Assembly: GCA_003265435.1 (NCBI GenBank)
Contig: NOXC01000017.1
Location: forward strand, 1 to 64,000
Direction: 5' to 3'
DNA from: Cellvibrionaceae bacterium AOL6
GTDB taxonomy: Bacteria; Pseudomonadota; Gammaproteobacteria; Pseudomonadales; Cellvibrionaceae
DNA: 64,000 nt
The position numbers and the translations under genes were made by a program. Each line of letters begins with the position of its first letter. Position 1 is the first letter of the stretch. Under the pieces are notes generated by a model, which saw only the letters and a list, made by a program, of their open reading frames with translations, was not told the origin of the DNA and did not search any database. Below, in pieces: positions 55,156 to 63,264 of this stretch.

Positions 55156-55509
55156 ATGAATGCTCTTGGCGGCGGTGCCCGCAACGGAATTTTGTCTTTG
55201 ACCATTCGGGATAAGGCAGTGCTTTATGCGGCTTACATGCCTTTCATCCAAAATGGTGGTCTGTTTATTCCAACCAGCAAAAGCTATAGCCTCGGAGATG
55301 AGGTTTTTATGCTGTTGAGCTTGATGGATGAGCCTGAAAAAATCCCGGTTGCCGGGAAAGTGATTTGGATTACGCCCAAAGGGGCCCAGGGAAATCGTGC
55401 GGCTGGGATCGGCGTGCAGTTCAGTGGCGAAGACGATGTCGCCTCTAAAAAGATTGAAACCTACCTTGCCGGGTCGCTGGAATCGGATCGCCCCACACAC
55501 ACGATGTAA
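55156..55509 (+). CDS. pilZ: Type IV pilus PilZ protein
   Basis: PilZ, 117 aa, the founding member of its family, required for type IV pilus assembly; unlike others it does not bind c-di-GMP well. NGGLFIPTSKSYSLGDEVFMLLSL and VIWITPKGAQGNRAAGIGVQF are diagnostic. The place between holB and tatD is the classic one. Presence of PilZ and FimV suggests the cell makes type IV pili. Confidence 0.95.
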   Translation: MNALGGGARNGILSLTIRDKAVLYAAYMPFIQNGGLFIPTSKSYSLGDEVFMLLSLMDEPEKIPVAGKVIWITPKGAQGNRAAGIGVQFSGEDDVASKKIETYLAGSLESDRPTHTM

Positions 55510-55612
55510 GTCGCGGCCGCGCAGTTGCGTTGCGCACCGCGTGATCTCATCGCGAATATTGCCTTAAATCTCGCTCCCGAACGCCACTCATTCCACTGTT
55601 TAGGTATCTGCT

Positions 55613-56395
55613 GTGCTTGTTGATTCCCACTGCCACCTCGATCGGCTCAAACTCGAAAACCACGATGACGCACTCGATGCGGCCATCTCAGAGGCCGGTG
55701 CGCGTGGTGTATCCGCGATGCTGTGTGTGTGCATCAGTGACGAAAACCGCGCTGCGGTGTTGGACATTGCTCAGCGCTTTCCTCAGGTATACGCGTCGGT
55801 GGGTGTCCATCCAACAGATGTCACAGACGCGGTGGTGAGCGAAGCGGCGCTGCTGGAATGGGCGCAAAGTCCCAAGGTAGTCGCACTAGGTGAAACCGGG
55901 CTCGATTACTACTACACGAAGGACAGTGCCGAGGTGCAACAGGCGAGTTTTGCAAACCATCTCCGGGTTGGCGCTAAGACTGGCTTGCCTATTATCGTGC
56001 ACACGCGCGACGCCCGTGAGGACACATTGCGACTCATTCGGGAGCATGGCAGCACCGAATCGGCTGGCGTCCTCCACTGCTTTACCGAAAACTGGGAGAT
56101 GGCCAAGCAGGCCATTGAGCTGGGGTATTACATCTCGTTCTCGGGAATTGTCACCTTCAAAAACGCCGTGGAGCTCAAGGATGTGGCCAAGCGGGTGCCC
56201 GCTGACAGAATTCTAGTGGAGACGGATTCGCCGTATCTGGCGCCGGTTCCCTATCGTGGGAAGCCCAATGAGCCGAAATACGTGCGGGAAGTGGCGGAAT
56301 ACGTGGCGGAGTTAAGAGGGGTGTCGTTTGATGCGCTGGCCGAACAGACCAGCGCCAACTTTTATGCTCTGTTCAACAAAGCGTCATCCGCTTGA
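55613..56395 (+). CDS. tatD: TatD-family metal-dependent hydrolase
   Basis: 260 aa, a TIM-barrel deoxyribonuclease-type hydrolase. Metal ligands: HCHLDRL at the start, Glu in GETGLDYYY, His in VHTRDA and VLHCFTE, and Asp in VETDSPYLAP. It could also be named YcfH; context in the holB-pilZ-tatD block favours the latter orthologue group. GTG start. Its 3' end overlaps the convergent glycosyltransferase by 34 bp. Confidence 0.93.
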   Translation: MLVDSHCHLDRLKLENHDDALDAAISEAGARGVSAMLCVCISDENRAAVLDIAQRFPQVYASVGVHPTDVTDAVVSEAALLEWAQSPKVVALGETGLDYYYTKDSAEVQQASFANHLRVGAKTGLPIIVHTRDAREDTLRLIREHGSTESAGVLHCFTENWEMAKQAIELGYYISFSGIVTFKNAVELKDVAKRVPADRILVETDSPYLAPVPYRGKPNEPKYVREVAEYVAELRGVSFDALAEQTSANFYALFNKASSA

Positions 56396-57468
56396 AGGTC
56401 GGGCACGGGGGACGCTGAAAAGCTCTCAACTCCGTGAGATTCGGTGGCTTCCCACAGGCTCATAATCATCTGATTCAGCGCCGCTTGATTCTTCCAGTCG
56501 CCCTGGCTGATCCAGCGGACAATTTCTCTCGCCACATTCGGGTACACAACGCGCTTTCCTTCAGGCTGTTTCAGCCATGTGGCCACGGTGTCGTGGTCCA
56601 GCGTGTCCATGGACATGCCCAAGCCCAGCTTGCTGAGTGCTTCCGCGTTGGATAATTGCTCCATTTGCCCCATGAGTGGTTTGACCAGCAGTTTTTTACC
56701 GAGCTGGATGGCCTCACTGGACAGCTCAAAGCCGGCGTTGCAAATCACGCCGCTCGCGGTCGCGAGATCGTGCTGGAAGCCTTCACGCGACAAGGGCTTG
56801 AGCTGAATATGCCCACGACTTTCGTACTGGGGGAAGGGGGCGTAGTAGGTGAAGAGGTAGTCTTCAAAAGGCTCCAGGAGCTGAATAACCTGGTCTGGGT
56901 CTTCAAAACCGAGGTAGACCGCAATCTTATTGGGATCGCTGGGCTCGCTGGTAGTATGCGTCTCTGCAATCGGAGGCAGAATCGGCTGGTTGAAATGGTG
57001 CCAGTGCAAGCCAAGCCCCACGTCTACCGGCGCGAAGTTTTTCATGATCTGGGTCGCCATGAAGTCGGCGCCGCGGCGTGGCACATCGTGCTCAAACGCG
57101 TATTGATGGCCTACACCAATGGCCAGTCGGCCTTGGCGTCGGGCAGCCCACGCGGTGATTGGCTCGAAATCCGTGATAATAAGGTCATAGTCGCTTAAAT
57201 CCAGCGATCGGATGTCGCTGAAGAGCGTCTTGAGGCTGTTTTTCTCGATGGTTTTCCAGAGCTTCAGCTTGCCGGCTTCATGGTAGAAGGTCAGGCCTCG
57301 GCAACAGCGCCATTCACCGAACTCTTCCATATCCCAGAAGTCTTTCTGTTCCCGGCCTGAGAAGAGGAAATCGACCTCAATATTAAATTCGCTGAACCAG
57401 CTGTTGAGCGCGCGCGCGCGCGTGATGTGGCCGTTTCCGGTGGCCTGAACACCGTAAAGTATTTTCAT
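56362..57468 (-). CDS. Glycosyltransferase, MJ1255/VC2487 type
   Basis: 368 aa, GT-B fold. The N-terminus KILYGVQATGNGHITRARAL and the C-terminal donor site GVICNAGFELSSEAIQLGKKLLVKPL are typical of MurG/UDP-glucuronosyl-like enzymes. I recognise the MJ1255/VC2487 subgroup, whose substrate is unknown. It lies 4 bp after the PAP2 phosphatase stop on the same strand, so they form a two-gene unit. Confidence 0.85.
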   Translation of the reverse strand: MKILYGVQATGNGHITRARALNSWFSEFNIEVDFLFSGREQKDFWDMEEFGEWRCCRGLTFYHEAGKLKLWKTIEKNSLKTLFSDIRSLDLSDYDLIITDFEPITAWAARRQGRLAIGVGHQYAFEHDVPRRGADFMATQIMKNFAPVDVGLGLHWHHFNQPILPPIAETHTTSEPSDPNKIAVYLGFEDPDQVIQLLEPFEDYLFTYYAPFPQYESRGHIQLKPLSREGFQHDLATASGVICNAGFELSSEAIQLGKKLLVKPLMGQMEQLSNAEALSKLGLGMSMDTLDHDTVATWLKQPEGKRVVYPNVAREIVRWISQGDWKNQAALNQMIMSLWEATESHGVESFSASPVPDLQADDALLNRA

Positions 57469-57472
57469 GAAG

Positions 57473-57988
57473 CTACATTATCGTTGTAACGAAGACCGCG
57501 AAGATCCCACTGCCCATCAATGCACCCGCGACAACATCGCTCGGAAAGTGCACACCCAGAACAACGCGCGCCATGCCGACGCTCACTGCCCAAGGAAACA
57601 GTATGAGGCTCATTGGTGGAAAGAAATAGGAGAATATGCAGGCAACCAGAAACGCCGCAGAAGTGTGGCCCGACGGGAAGCTGAATTGGTCAGAGGGCAC
57701 GACCACGCTCTTGAAGCCTGGAATGGCCTCGGGAGGGCGGTTGCGCTTGAAGGCACGCTTGAACACCTTGTAGCAAATACGTTCTGCGAGGAAGCATACC
57801 GCCATGAGTGTGGCGAGGTCCCAGTGCTGCAGCGCGATAAAGGTGAGGCCAGCGAGTACGTAGAGCGGGCCATCAGCCGAGATGGAAATCACACGCGCGA
57901 ACTTGATGATCGTCTCGCGGTGTTTGTGTTTCAACAGCCAGGAGAACGCGGAGAGATCAACTTGATGGATACTGTCTAGCAAGCGCAT
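57473..57988 (-). CDS. PAP2-family membrane phosphatase
   Basis: 171 aa with about five hydrophobic segments. The three PAP2 motifs are clear: KRAFKRNRP, the PSGH motif in FSFPSGHTSAAF, and VVLGVHFPSDVVAGA with the catalytic His and Asp. It should dephosphorylate a lipid phosphate or diphosphate at the membrane outer face. The glycosyltransferase 4 bp downstream suggests a shared glycolipid pathway, by inference. Confidence 0.9.
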   Translation of the reverse strand: MRLLDSIHQVDLSAFSWLLKHKHRETIIKFARVISISADGPLYVLAGLTFIALQHWDLATLMAVCFLAERICYKVFKRAFKRNRPPEAIPGFKSVVVPSDQFSFPSGHTSAAFLVACIFSYFFPPMSLILFPWAVSVGMARVVLGVHFPSDVVAGALMGSGIFAVFVTTIM

Positions 57989-58188
57989 GGAAATTTACCT
58001 TGTAGATTTCTCAACAAATCTAGCTGCTATTGATGACAAACGTATTGAGCAAATGTGACGATAATATTACAGTTTCTCGCCGCTAAACTTAAGGCCTGAT
58101 TGTGATATTGCTGTGCTAAACTGCGATCCCGCAGTTTTCCCCGCCATTCAATAGCACCCGACAGGGTAGATAGGAGCCTCTTGCCGCC

Positions 58189-58827
58189 ATGAAACACGCG
58201 TTGATTACCATGCTCGAACTTCAGGATGCCATGAATTGCCGAGTGCATCCAGCCTGGCGAGCCGAGAATAACGCGTGGTATCGCGCCATTTGGGTCGAAT
58301 GCGCCGAATTGATGGATCATTACGGCTGGAAATGGTGGAAAGCGCAGACCCCGGACCAAGATCAGGTCGAGCTGGAGCTGATCGATATCTGGCACTTTGG
58401 TATGAGCATTCTCCTGCAGGAGCACGGCGACGACTATGATCTGGTTGCGGAGCGACTCGAGCAGGCCTTTCGTACGCCGGCTTCTGAACTGGGCTTTCGT
58501 GAAGAGCTCGAAGCGTTCACAGCGAGCACGCTGAACACCCAAGCCTTCGATGCGCCAGGCTTTGTTCGCTTGATGGGGCTGGTGGGTCTGACCTTTGAGC
58601 AGCTCGCCGAGCGCTATGTTGCCAAAAACGTGTTGAACCTCTTCCGTCAGGACCACGGGTATAAAGAAGGTCATTATCAGAAGGTCTGGGCGGGCAAAGA
58701 AGACAATGAACACCTAATGGAAATTCTCGCCGGTCAGTCTTTGGCCGAGCTGGATCGGGATGCCTTGTATCAGGCTTTGACGCAACGCTATCCCGGCGCG
58801 GTCACGCGCCCCGAGCACAGTGCCTGA
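58189..58827 (+). CDS. dUTP diphosphatase, all-alpha type
   Basis: 212 aa. An all-helical dUTPase of the MazG-like type, distinct from trimeric Dut. The metal motif is ECAELMDHYGWKWWK followed by ELELIDIWHFGMS. It cleaves dUTP to dUMP, keeping uracil out of DNA. Starts after TAGGAGCCTC. The 200-bp gap 57989-58188 holds its promoter and that of the PAP2 gene; I cannot place them firmly. Confidence 0.9.
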   Translation: MKHALITMLELQDAMNCRVHPAWRAENNAWYRAIWVECAELMDHYGWKWWKAQTPDQDQVELELIDIWHFGMSILLQEHGDDYDLVAERLEQAFRTPASELGFREELEAFTASTLNTQAFDAPGFVRLMGLVGLTFEQLAERYVAKNVLNLFRQDHGYKEGHYQKVWAGKEDNEHLMEILAGQSLAELDRDALYQALTQRYPGAVTRPEHSA

Positions 58828-58857
58828 GGGGGCATGACTTTGCCGATGCATATTCTC

Positions 58858-58863
58858 TATAAT
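58858..58863 (+). promoter_or_regulatory. -10 element of mdh
   Basis: A consensus TATAAT 53 bp before the mdh GTG. The -35 is unclear; the best candidate, TGACTT, lies 18 bp away. Confidence 0.5.
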
Positions 58864-58915
58864 GCGCGGCGTTCTACTTGCTAAATAAACTAAAATCTGA
58901 AAACGGAGAATTATC

Positions 58916-59899
58916 GTGAAAGCACCCGTTCGTGTTGCAGTGACTGGCGCTGCAGGTCAAATCAGCTACTCATTGTTGTTTCGTATTGCTGCCGGCGAAA
59001 TGCTTGGCAAAGACCAGCCTGTTATTTTGCAGATGCTCGAAATTACCCCCGCGCTTGACGCATTGAAAGGGGTTGCGATGGAGCTTGAAGACTGTGCTTT
59101 CCCTCTCGTGGCAGGCATGGTGTGTACCGATGATGCCAATGTCGCATTTAAAGATGCCGACTACGCATTGCTCGTAGGTGCGCGTCCTCGTGGACCCGGC
59201 ATGGAGCGTAAAGATCTCCTCGAAGCCAACGCGGCCATTTTCTCTGTTCAGGGCAAAGCCATTAACGACCACGCTTCACGCGACATCAAAGTGCTTGTAG
59301 TGGGTAACCCTGCAAACACAAACGCATTGATCGCACAGCGCAACGCGCCGGACATCGACCCGCGTCAGTTCACTGCCATGATGCGTTTGGATCACAACCG
59401 TGCGTTGTCGCAGCTGGCGGATAAAACCGATAAAACCGTTAATGACATTACGCACATGACCATCTGGGGTAACCATTCTTCTACTCAGTACCCTGATTTG
59501 CATCACGCGAAAGTGGATGGCAAAACGGCGATCGACCTGGTGGACCAAAGCTGGTACGAAGAAACGTTTATTCCCGATGTGCAGCAACGTGGTGCAGCGA
59601 TTATTAAAGCACGTGGCGCATCTTCTGCTGCCTCTGCAGCCAACGCGGCGATTTTCCATATGCGTGATTGGGCGCTGGGCTCGGCTGAAGGCGATTGGGT
59701 GAGCATGGGCGTATACAGTGATGGCAGCTATGGTGTTGAAGAAGGTCTGATTTTCTCGTTCCCGTGTGTGTGCAAAGACGGTGACTGGGAAATTGTCAAA
59801 GGTCTTGAGGTCAACGCCTTTTCTCAGGAAAAAATTAACGCGACTGAGCAAGAGCTGAAAGAAGAGCGCGACGCGGTTCGCTCGTTGTTACCTGCGTAA
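58916..59899 (+). CDS. mdh: Malate dehydrogenase
   Basis: Mdh, 327 aa, interconverts malate and oxaloacetate in the TCA cycle. The NAD motif [17 protein letters not shown], substrate Arg loop [19 protein letters not shown] and catalytic His in [12 protein letters not shown] identify the class used by many beta- and gammaproteobacteria. GTG start after ACGGAG. A terminator follows at 59922. Confidence 0.97.
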   Translation: MKAPVRVAVTGAAGQISYSLLFRIAAGEMLGKDQPVILQMLEITPALDALKGVAMELEDCAFPLVAGMVCTDDANVAFKDADYALLVGARPRGPGMERKDLLEANAAIFSVQGKAINDHASRDIKVLVVGNPANTNALIAQRNAPDIDPRQFTAMMRLDHNRALSQLADKTDKTVNDITHMTIWGNHSSTQYPDLHHAKVDGKTAIDLVDQSWYEETFIPDVQQRGAAIIKARGASSAASAANAAIFHMRDWALGSAEGDWVSMGVYSDGSYGVEEGLIFSFPCVCKDGDWEIVKGLEVNAFSQEKINATEQELKEERDAVRSLLPA

Positions 59900-59921
59900 A
59901 TTAATTTACTTTTGTTCAATG

Positions 59922-59951
59922 AAAAGCGCGCATTTGTCGCGCTTTTTTTTT
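59922..59951 (+). terminator. Rho-independent terminator after mdh
   Basis: AAAAGCGCG, loop CATTTGT, CGCGCTTTT, then T's to 59951. It ends 15 bp before the bcp ATG and shows that bcp starts at 59966, not upstream. Confidence 0.93.
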
Positions 59952-59965
59952 ATGGGGCACAAATT

Positions 59966-60442
59966 ATGTCTTTTCCCAAAATTGGCAATAAAGCACCAAA
60001 ATTTACACTCCAGAACCAGGATGGTGACAAAATTCGTCTGGCGGATTTTGAAGGACAAAAAAATGTGGTCATTTATTTTTACCCAAAGGCATCTACACCC
60101 GGTTGTACCGTGCAGGCGTGTGGAATTCGTGACGTGCGCACGGCTTTTGATGAGCTGGATACAGTAATCTTGGGTATCAGTCCTGACCCCGTTGCGAAGT
60201 TGGACCGATTCCGAGAGAAGCAGAGCCTGAACTTTGATTTACTCTCCGATGAGGATCACGCCATTGCAGAAAAATACGGTGTGTGGGGGCTGAAAAAGTT
60301 TATGGGCAGAGAATTTATGGGCATTCTCCGCACGACCTTTATTCTCGATAAAAACGGACGCCTGCAGCACATCATCGACAAGGTGAAAACCAAAACGCAC
60401 CATGATGACGTTCTGTTATATATCCGAGAGAATTTGAGCTGA
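59966..60442 (+). CDS. bcp: Thioredoxin-dependent peroxiredoxin Bcp
   Basis: Bcp, 158 aa, reduces peroxides with electrons from thioredoxin. Peroxidatic Cys47 and resolving Cys52 lie in TPGCTVQACGIRD. Start at ATG 59966 after GGGG. It follows the mdh terminator, so it needs its own promoter or read-through. Confidence 0.95.
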   Translation: MSFPKIGNKAPKFTLQNQDGDKIRLADFEGQKNVVIYFYPKASTPGCTVQACGIRDVRTAFDELDTVILGISPDPVAKLDRFREKQSLNFDLLSDEDHAIAEKYGVWGLKKFMGREFMGILRTTFILDKNGRLQHIIDKVKTKTHHDDVLLYIRENLS

Positions 60443-60662
60443 AAAACAGGGGGAGCAGGTAGGCAGAGAAGGAGCAAGTTCTCTTTTTTACAAATCTTTA
60501 CTCTGCGACCCCGCGATTTGTCGTTGTAATCGACCACATGGCGTACGCTGCAAAACATTGGGGGGTGCAAAAGGAAAAATTGTATCTATAATCAGATCGT
60601 GTGTATTTTAAATTCGTTAATAACCAATCTGCATAAGAAATGCATGCGTTGTTGGTGGCAAT

Positions 60663-61679
60663 GTGATTGATTCATTCAAGAAAAACGACAGTCTTAAACT
60701 TAATGAGCGACTTTTGCCGCCATTCCAAGCTAGCCTCGTCAGAGCCAACGCGCAAGATGTTACGCCGTTTCCTCAGTGCGTGCTCCATCTCTATCGTATT
60801 CTCGCGAACCAGGCGCTGTTCGCATCGCACCATGATGTGATGAGGGCACTGCTCGATGTCGGTTGTGCGCGCTTTCATTGTGATACAGCTTTTGTTCTAC
60901 GACGTATATCTGAGCAAGTGTATGAGATCCAGGGCTGGCGCTGTGACGAGCCGCTTTACTTCGTTGGGCAGCACATTTCCGCAGCAAAATTCCCCTGTAT
61001 TCGACTGCATGATGAAAATCGTGTCGTTATTGAAGCAGATTTGACACCTTCCGCTACTAATGCGCGTGGATTGGCGTATAATTTAAGTGAGTCGCGCTCG
61101 TATGTCGGGATTTCACTGGATTTGAATAGCTCGGAGCGCGGTGTAGTGTGCTTCCTGTCTGGAGAGGCCATGCCTCACGAAGCAGACAGTGACGACATTT
61201 CATTGCTGGAACTAATGGCGGAGGGAATAGCCTGTATGACGGAATTACAGAAAGCACGCGCTCAGCGCAAAACAGAAGATTTGGCCATTTTCGCTTCAGG
61301 TTCAATCAAGAGCCTCGAAGAGTATCAGATGGCTGCAGAACTCCCGGAAGGTCTGGGTATCTCAGGTAAAGTGGTAGAAGTGCTTAAACGACGCATCGGT
61401 CAGGCGTCTCTGAGCATTGATAACATTGCTGAGGAGCTTAACCTGTCTAAACGAACGCTTCAGCGTCGACTTCAGCAGCAGGGCATCAGCTTTGCCGAGT
61501 TGAGAGACAAAGTGCGTTTTCACTACTCTATTGACTATCTGGTAAAGCAACAGATTTCCATCGACCGCATTTCGTCGACCTTGGATTTCTCTGACCGCAC
61601 CAGTTTTACCAACGCCTTTAAGCGCTGGACGGGCTTGTCGCCGAGTACCTTTCGCAAGGTATTCCGAGACTACGCCTGA
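60663..61679 (+). CDS. AraC-family regulator with GAF-like N-terminal domain
   Basis: 338 aa. A GAF-like sensory fold fills about 40-195 (LLDVGCARFHCDTAFVLRR), and the AraC helix-turn-helix pair is at about 245-335 (NIAEELNLSKRTLQRRLQQQ and LDFSDRTSFTNAFKRWTGLS). GTG start; a TATAAT lies at 60587-60592. No membrane part, so a cytoplasmic sensor, unlike the AraC gene at 28799. Target and ligand unknown. The 220-bp gap before it shows nothing else. Confidence 0.82.
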   Translation: MIDSFKKNDSLKLNERLLPPFQASLVRANAQDVTPFPQCVLHLYRILANQALFASHHDVMRALLDVGCARFHCDTAFVLRRISEQVYEIQGWRCDEPLYFVGQHISAAKFPCIRLHDENRVVIEADLTPSATNARGLAYNLSESRSYVGISLDLNSSERGVVCFLSGEAMPHEADSDDISLLELMAEGIACMTELQKARAQRKTEDLAIFASGSIKSLEEYQMAAELPEGLGISGKVVEVLKRRIGQASLSIDNIAEELNLSKRTLQRRLQQQGISFAELRDKVRFHYSIDYLVKQQISIDRISSTLDFSDRTSFTNAFKRWTGLSPSTFRKVFRDYA

Positions 61680-61807
61680 GCCAACACGATAGGTTGAGGT
61701 AAGTCAACGGCGAGGCGGCGTTTTCGCTGCTTCGCACGTTGCGTGCTGCGCACAACTTTAGTAGAGTTAGCCGCCTTATTTTTTCTCGTATATCAAGAGG
61801 TTAGCTC

Positions 61808-62146
61808 ATGAGTTTTTTCATTGCCGAAGCGACTGCGCAGGCACAAACGACCGCTGCGGCGCCGCAAGGTGCGGGCTTCCTGAACATCCTGCTGTTGGGT
61901 GGGCTGTTCCTGTTCATGTACTTCATGATTATCCGCCCTCAGCGCAAGCGCCAGAAAGAGCATCAATCTTTGGTCGACGGCTTGGCCAAAGGCGATGAAG
62001 TGGTGTTGAGCAGTGGTATGGTCGGTAAGATCACTGAAGTCGACGAGGCTTACATTTCTGTTCAGGCCAGCGACAATGTTGAACTCAAGTTCCAGAAAGC
62101 CTCTGTGCATGCCGTATTGCCAAAAGGCACGCTCAAATCTCTGTAA
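61808..62146 (+). CDS. yajC: Preprotein translocase subunit YajC
   Basis: YajC, 112 aa, a small inner-membrane partner of SecDF. One helix at about 24-42 (FLNILLLGGLFLFMYFMI) followed by RPQRKRQKEHQSLVDGLAKGDEVV, the family signature. Here it is not followed by secD and secF, nor preceded by tgt, so it is detached from the usual cluster. Confidence 0.92.
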   Translation: MSFFIAEATAQAQTTAAAPQGAGFLNILLLGGLFLFMYFMIIRPQRKRQKEHQSLVDGLAKGDEVVLSSGMVGKITEVDEAYISVQASDNVELKFQKASVHAVLPKGTLKSL

Positions 62147-62156
62147 TGTCCCACGC

Positions 62157-62179
62157 AGGGTGAGTGAATTACTCACCCT
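62157..62179 (+). promoter_or_regulatory. Hairpin between yajC and the desulfhydrase gene
   Basis: AGGGTGAGT and ACTCACCCT, a 9-bp perfect stem with a 5-nt loop, no T-tract. It could stabilise the yajC 3' end or attenuate read-through. Confidence 0.5.
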
Positions 62180-62199
62180 CGCCGTGCAGGAGGCCGCTG

Positions 62200-63264
62200 A
62201 TGCTGCCTCCTGAGCCTCCTCGACTTTCTCTAGGGCATTTTCCCACACCCCTGCGCGCACTTGATGCTCGCGCTCTGAGTGCACTCGAATTGCCATCTCA
62301 TTTGAAACTGTGGATCAAGCATGACGATCTCAGTGGTTTTGCGCTGTCGGGCAATAAAGTGCGCAAACTCGAGTTTCTTCTCGCCGACGCCAAGCAACGT
62401 GGTGCCAGCGCCGTGGTGACCTGCGGTGGTGTGCAAAGCAATCATTGCCGTGCCACAGCCTTTGCCTGCGCGCAATTGGGCCTGGCGTGTACCTTGCTGT
62501 TACGGGATGACCCCGGGCCGGGTGGGGCGGTCACGCACAATCAGGGAAACCATTTTCTGGATCAATTTTGCGGAGCGGAGACACGTGTGTTTTCTCCCCG
62601 TGACTACCGCGCACTCGACGAGCACTTTGCTGAAGCGATTCGCGATCTGGAGCAGCGCGGCCATCGTGCCTATGCGATTCCAACCGGTGGCAGTAATGGG
62701 CTTGGGGTCTGGGGTTATGTGCGGGCTTTCGATGAGCTTATGCAGCAGTGTGAAGCGCAAGACTTCCAGCCAGATATGCTCGTGTGTGCCTCTGGCTCCG
62801 GCGGGACCCAAGCAGGGCTCAGTCTTGCTGCACATGTTCGCGCGCCTACAGTGAAGGTGCACGCTTACGCAGTGTGTGACTCCGTGTCGTATTTCGACCG
62901 AAAAGCCCGAGAGGATATCGGTGCCTGCATGGCGGCCTGTGGTCATGAAGGGCGTATCGACCCAGAAGCCGTGGCCTTATCGACGGATGACGATTTTATC
63001 GGCCCGGGCTATGCGCAAGGCTACCCCGAGTTGTACCAGACCATGCTGCTTGCCGGTCGAAGTTGTGGCCTGTTGTTGGATCCGGTGTACAGCGGCAAAG
63101 CCTTTCACGGCATGGTGACGCAATTGCGGGCAGGTGCTTTTCCCGGAGTGGAGCATGTCGTCTTTATGCACACGGGCGGAGGCTTCGGTACTTTGGTACA
63201 TGGCGCTGCAATGCTGGAGGCGCTTGGCAGTCATCAAAATAACGCGCAAAATGGGTCGCTATGA
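62200..63264 (+). CDS. PLP-dependent D-cysteine desulfhydrase/ACC deaminase family
   Basis: 354 aa, fold-type II PLP enzyme. The cofactor lysine is Lys53 in SGNKVRKLEFLLADA, with the CGGVQSNHCRATA and PTGGSNGLGVWGY motifs. D-cysteine desulfhydrase and ACC deaminase cannot be told apart here without active-site comparison; the former is likelier in this class. Start is ATG 62200 because AGGAGG lies six bases upstream; GTG 62164 is rejected. The 5'-nucleotidase overlaps its stop by ATGA. Confidence 0.88.
   Translation: MLPPEPPRLSLGHFPTPLRALDARALSALELPSHLKLWIKHDDLSGFALSGNKVRKLEFLLADAKQRGASAVVTCGGVQSNHCRATAFACAQLGLACTLLLRDDPGPGGAVTHNQGNHFLDQFCGAETRVFSPRDYRALDEHFAEAIRDLEQRGHRAYAIPTGGSNGLGVWGYVRAFDELMQQCEAQDFQPDMLVCASGSGGTQAGLSLAAHVRAPTVKVHAYAVCDSVSYFDRKAREDIGACMAACGHEGRIDPEAVALSTDDDFIGPGYAQGYPELYQTMLLAGRSCGLLLDPVYSGKAFHGMVTQLRAGAFPGVEHVVFMHTGGGFGTLVHGAAMLEALGSHQNNAQNGSL

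Noticed and set aside
59912-59965. Longer bcp start
   Set aside because: It would translate the mdh terminator stem and T-tract.
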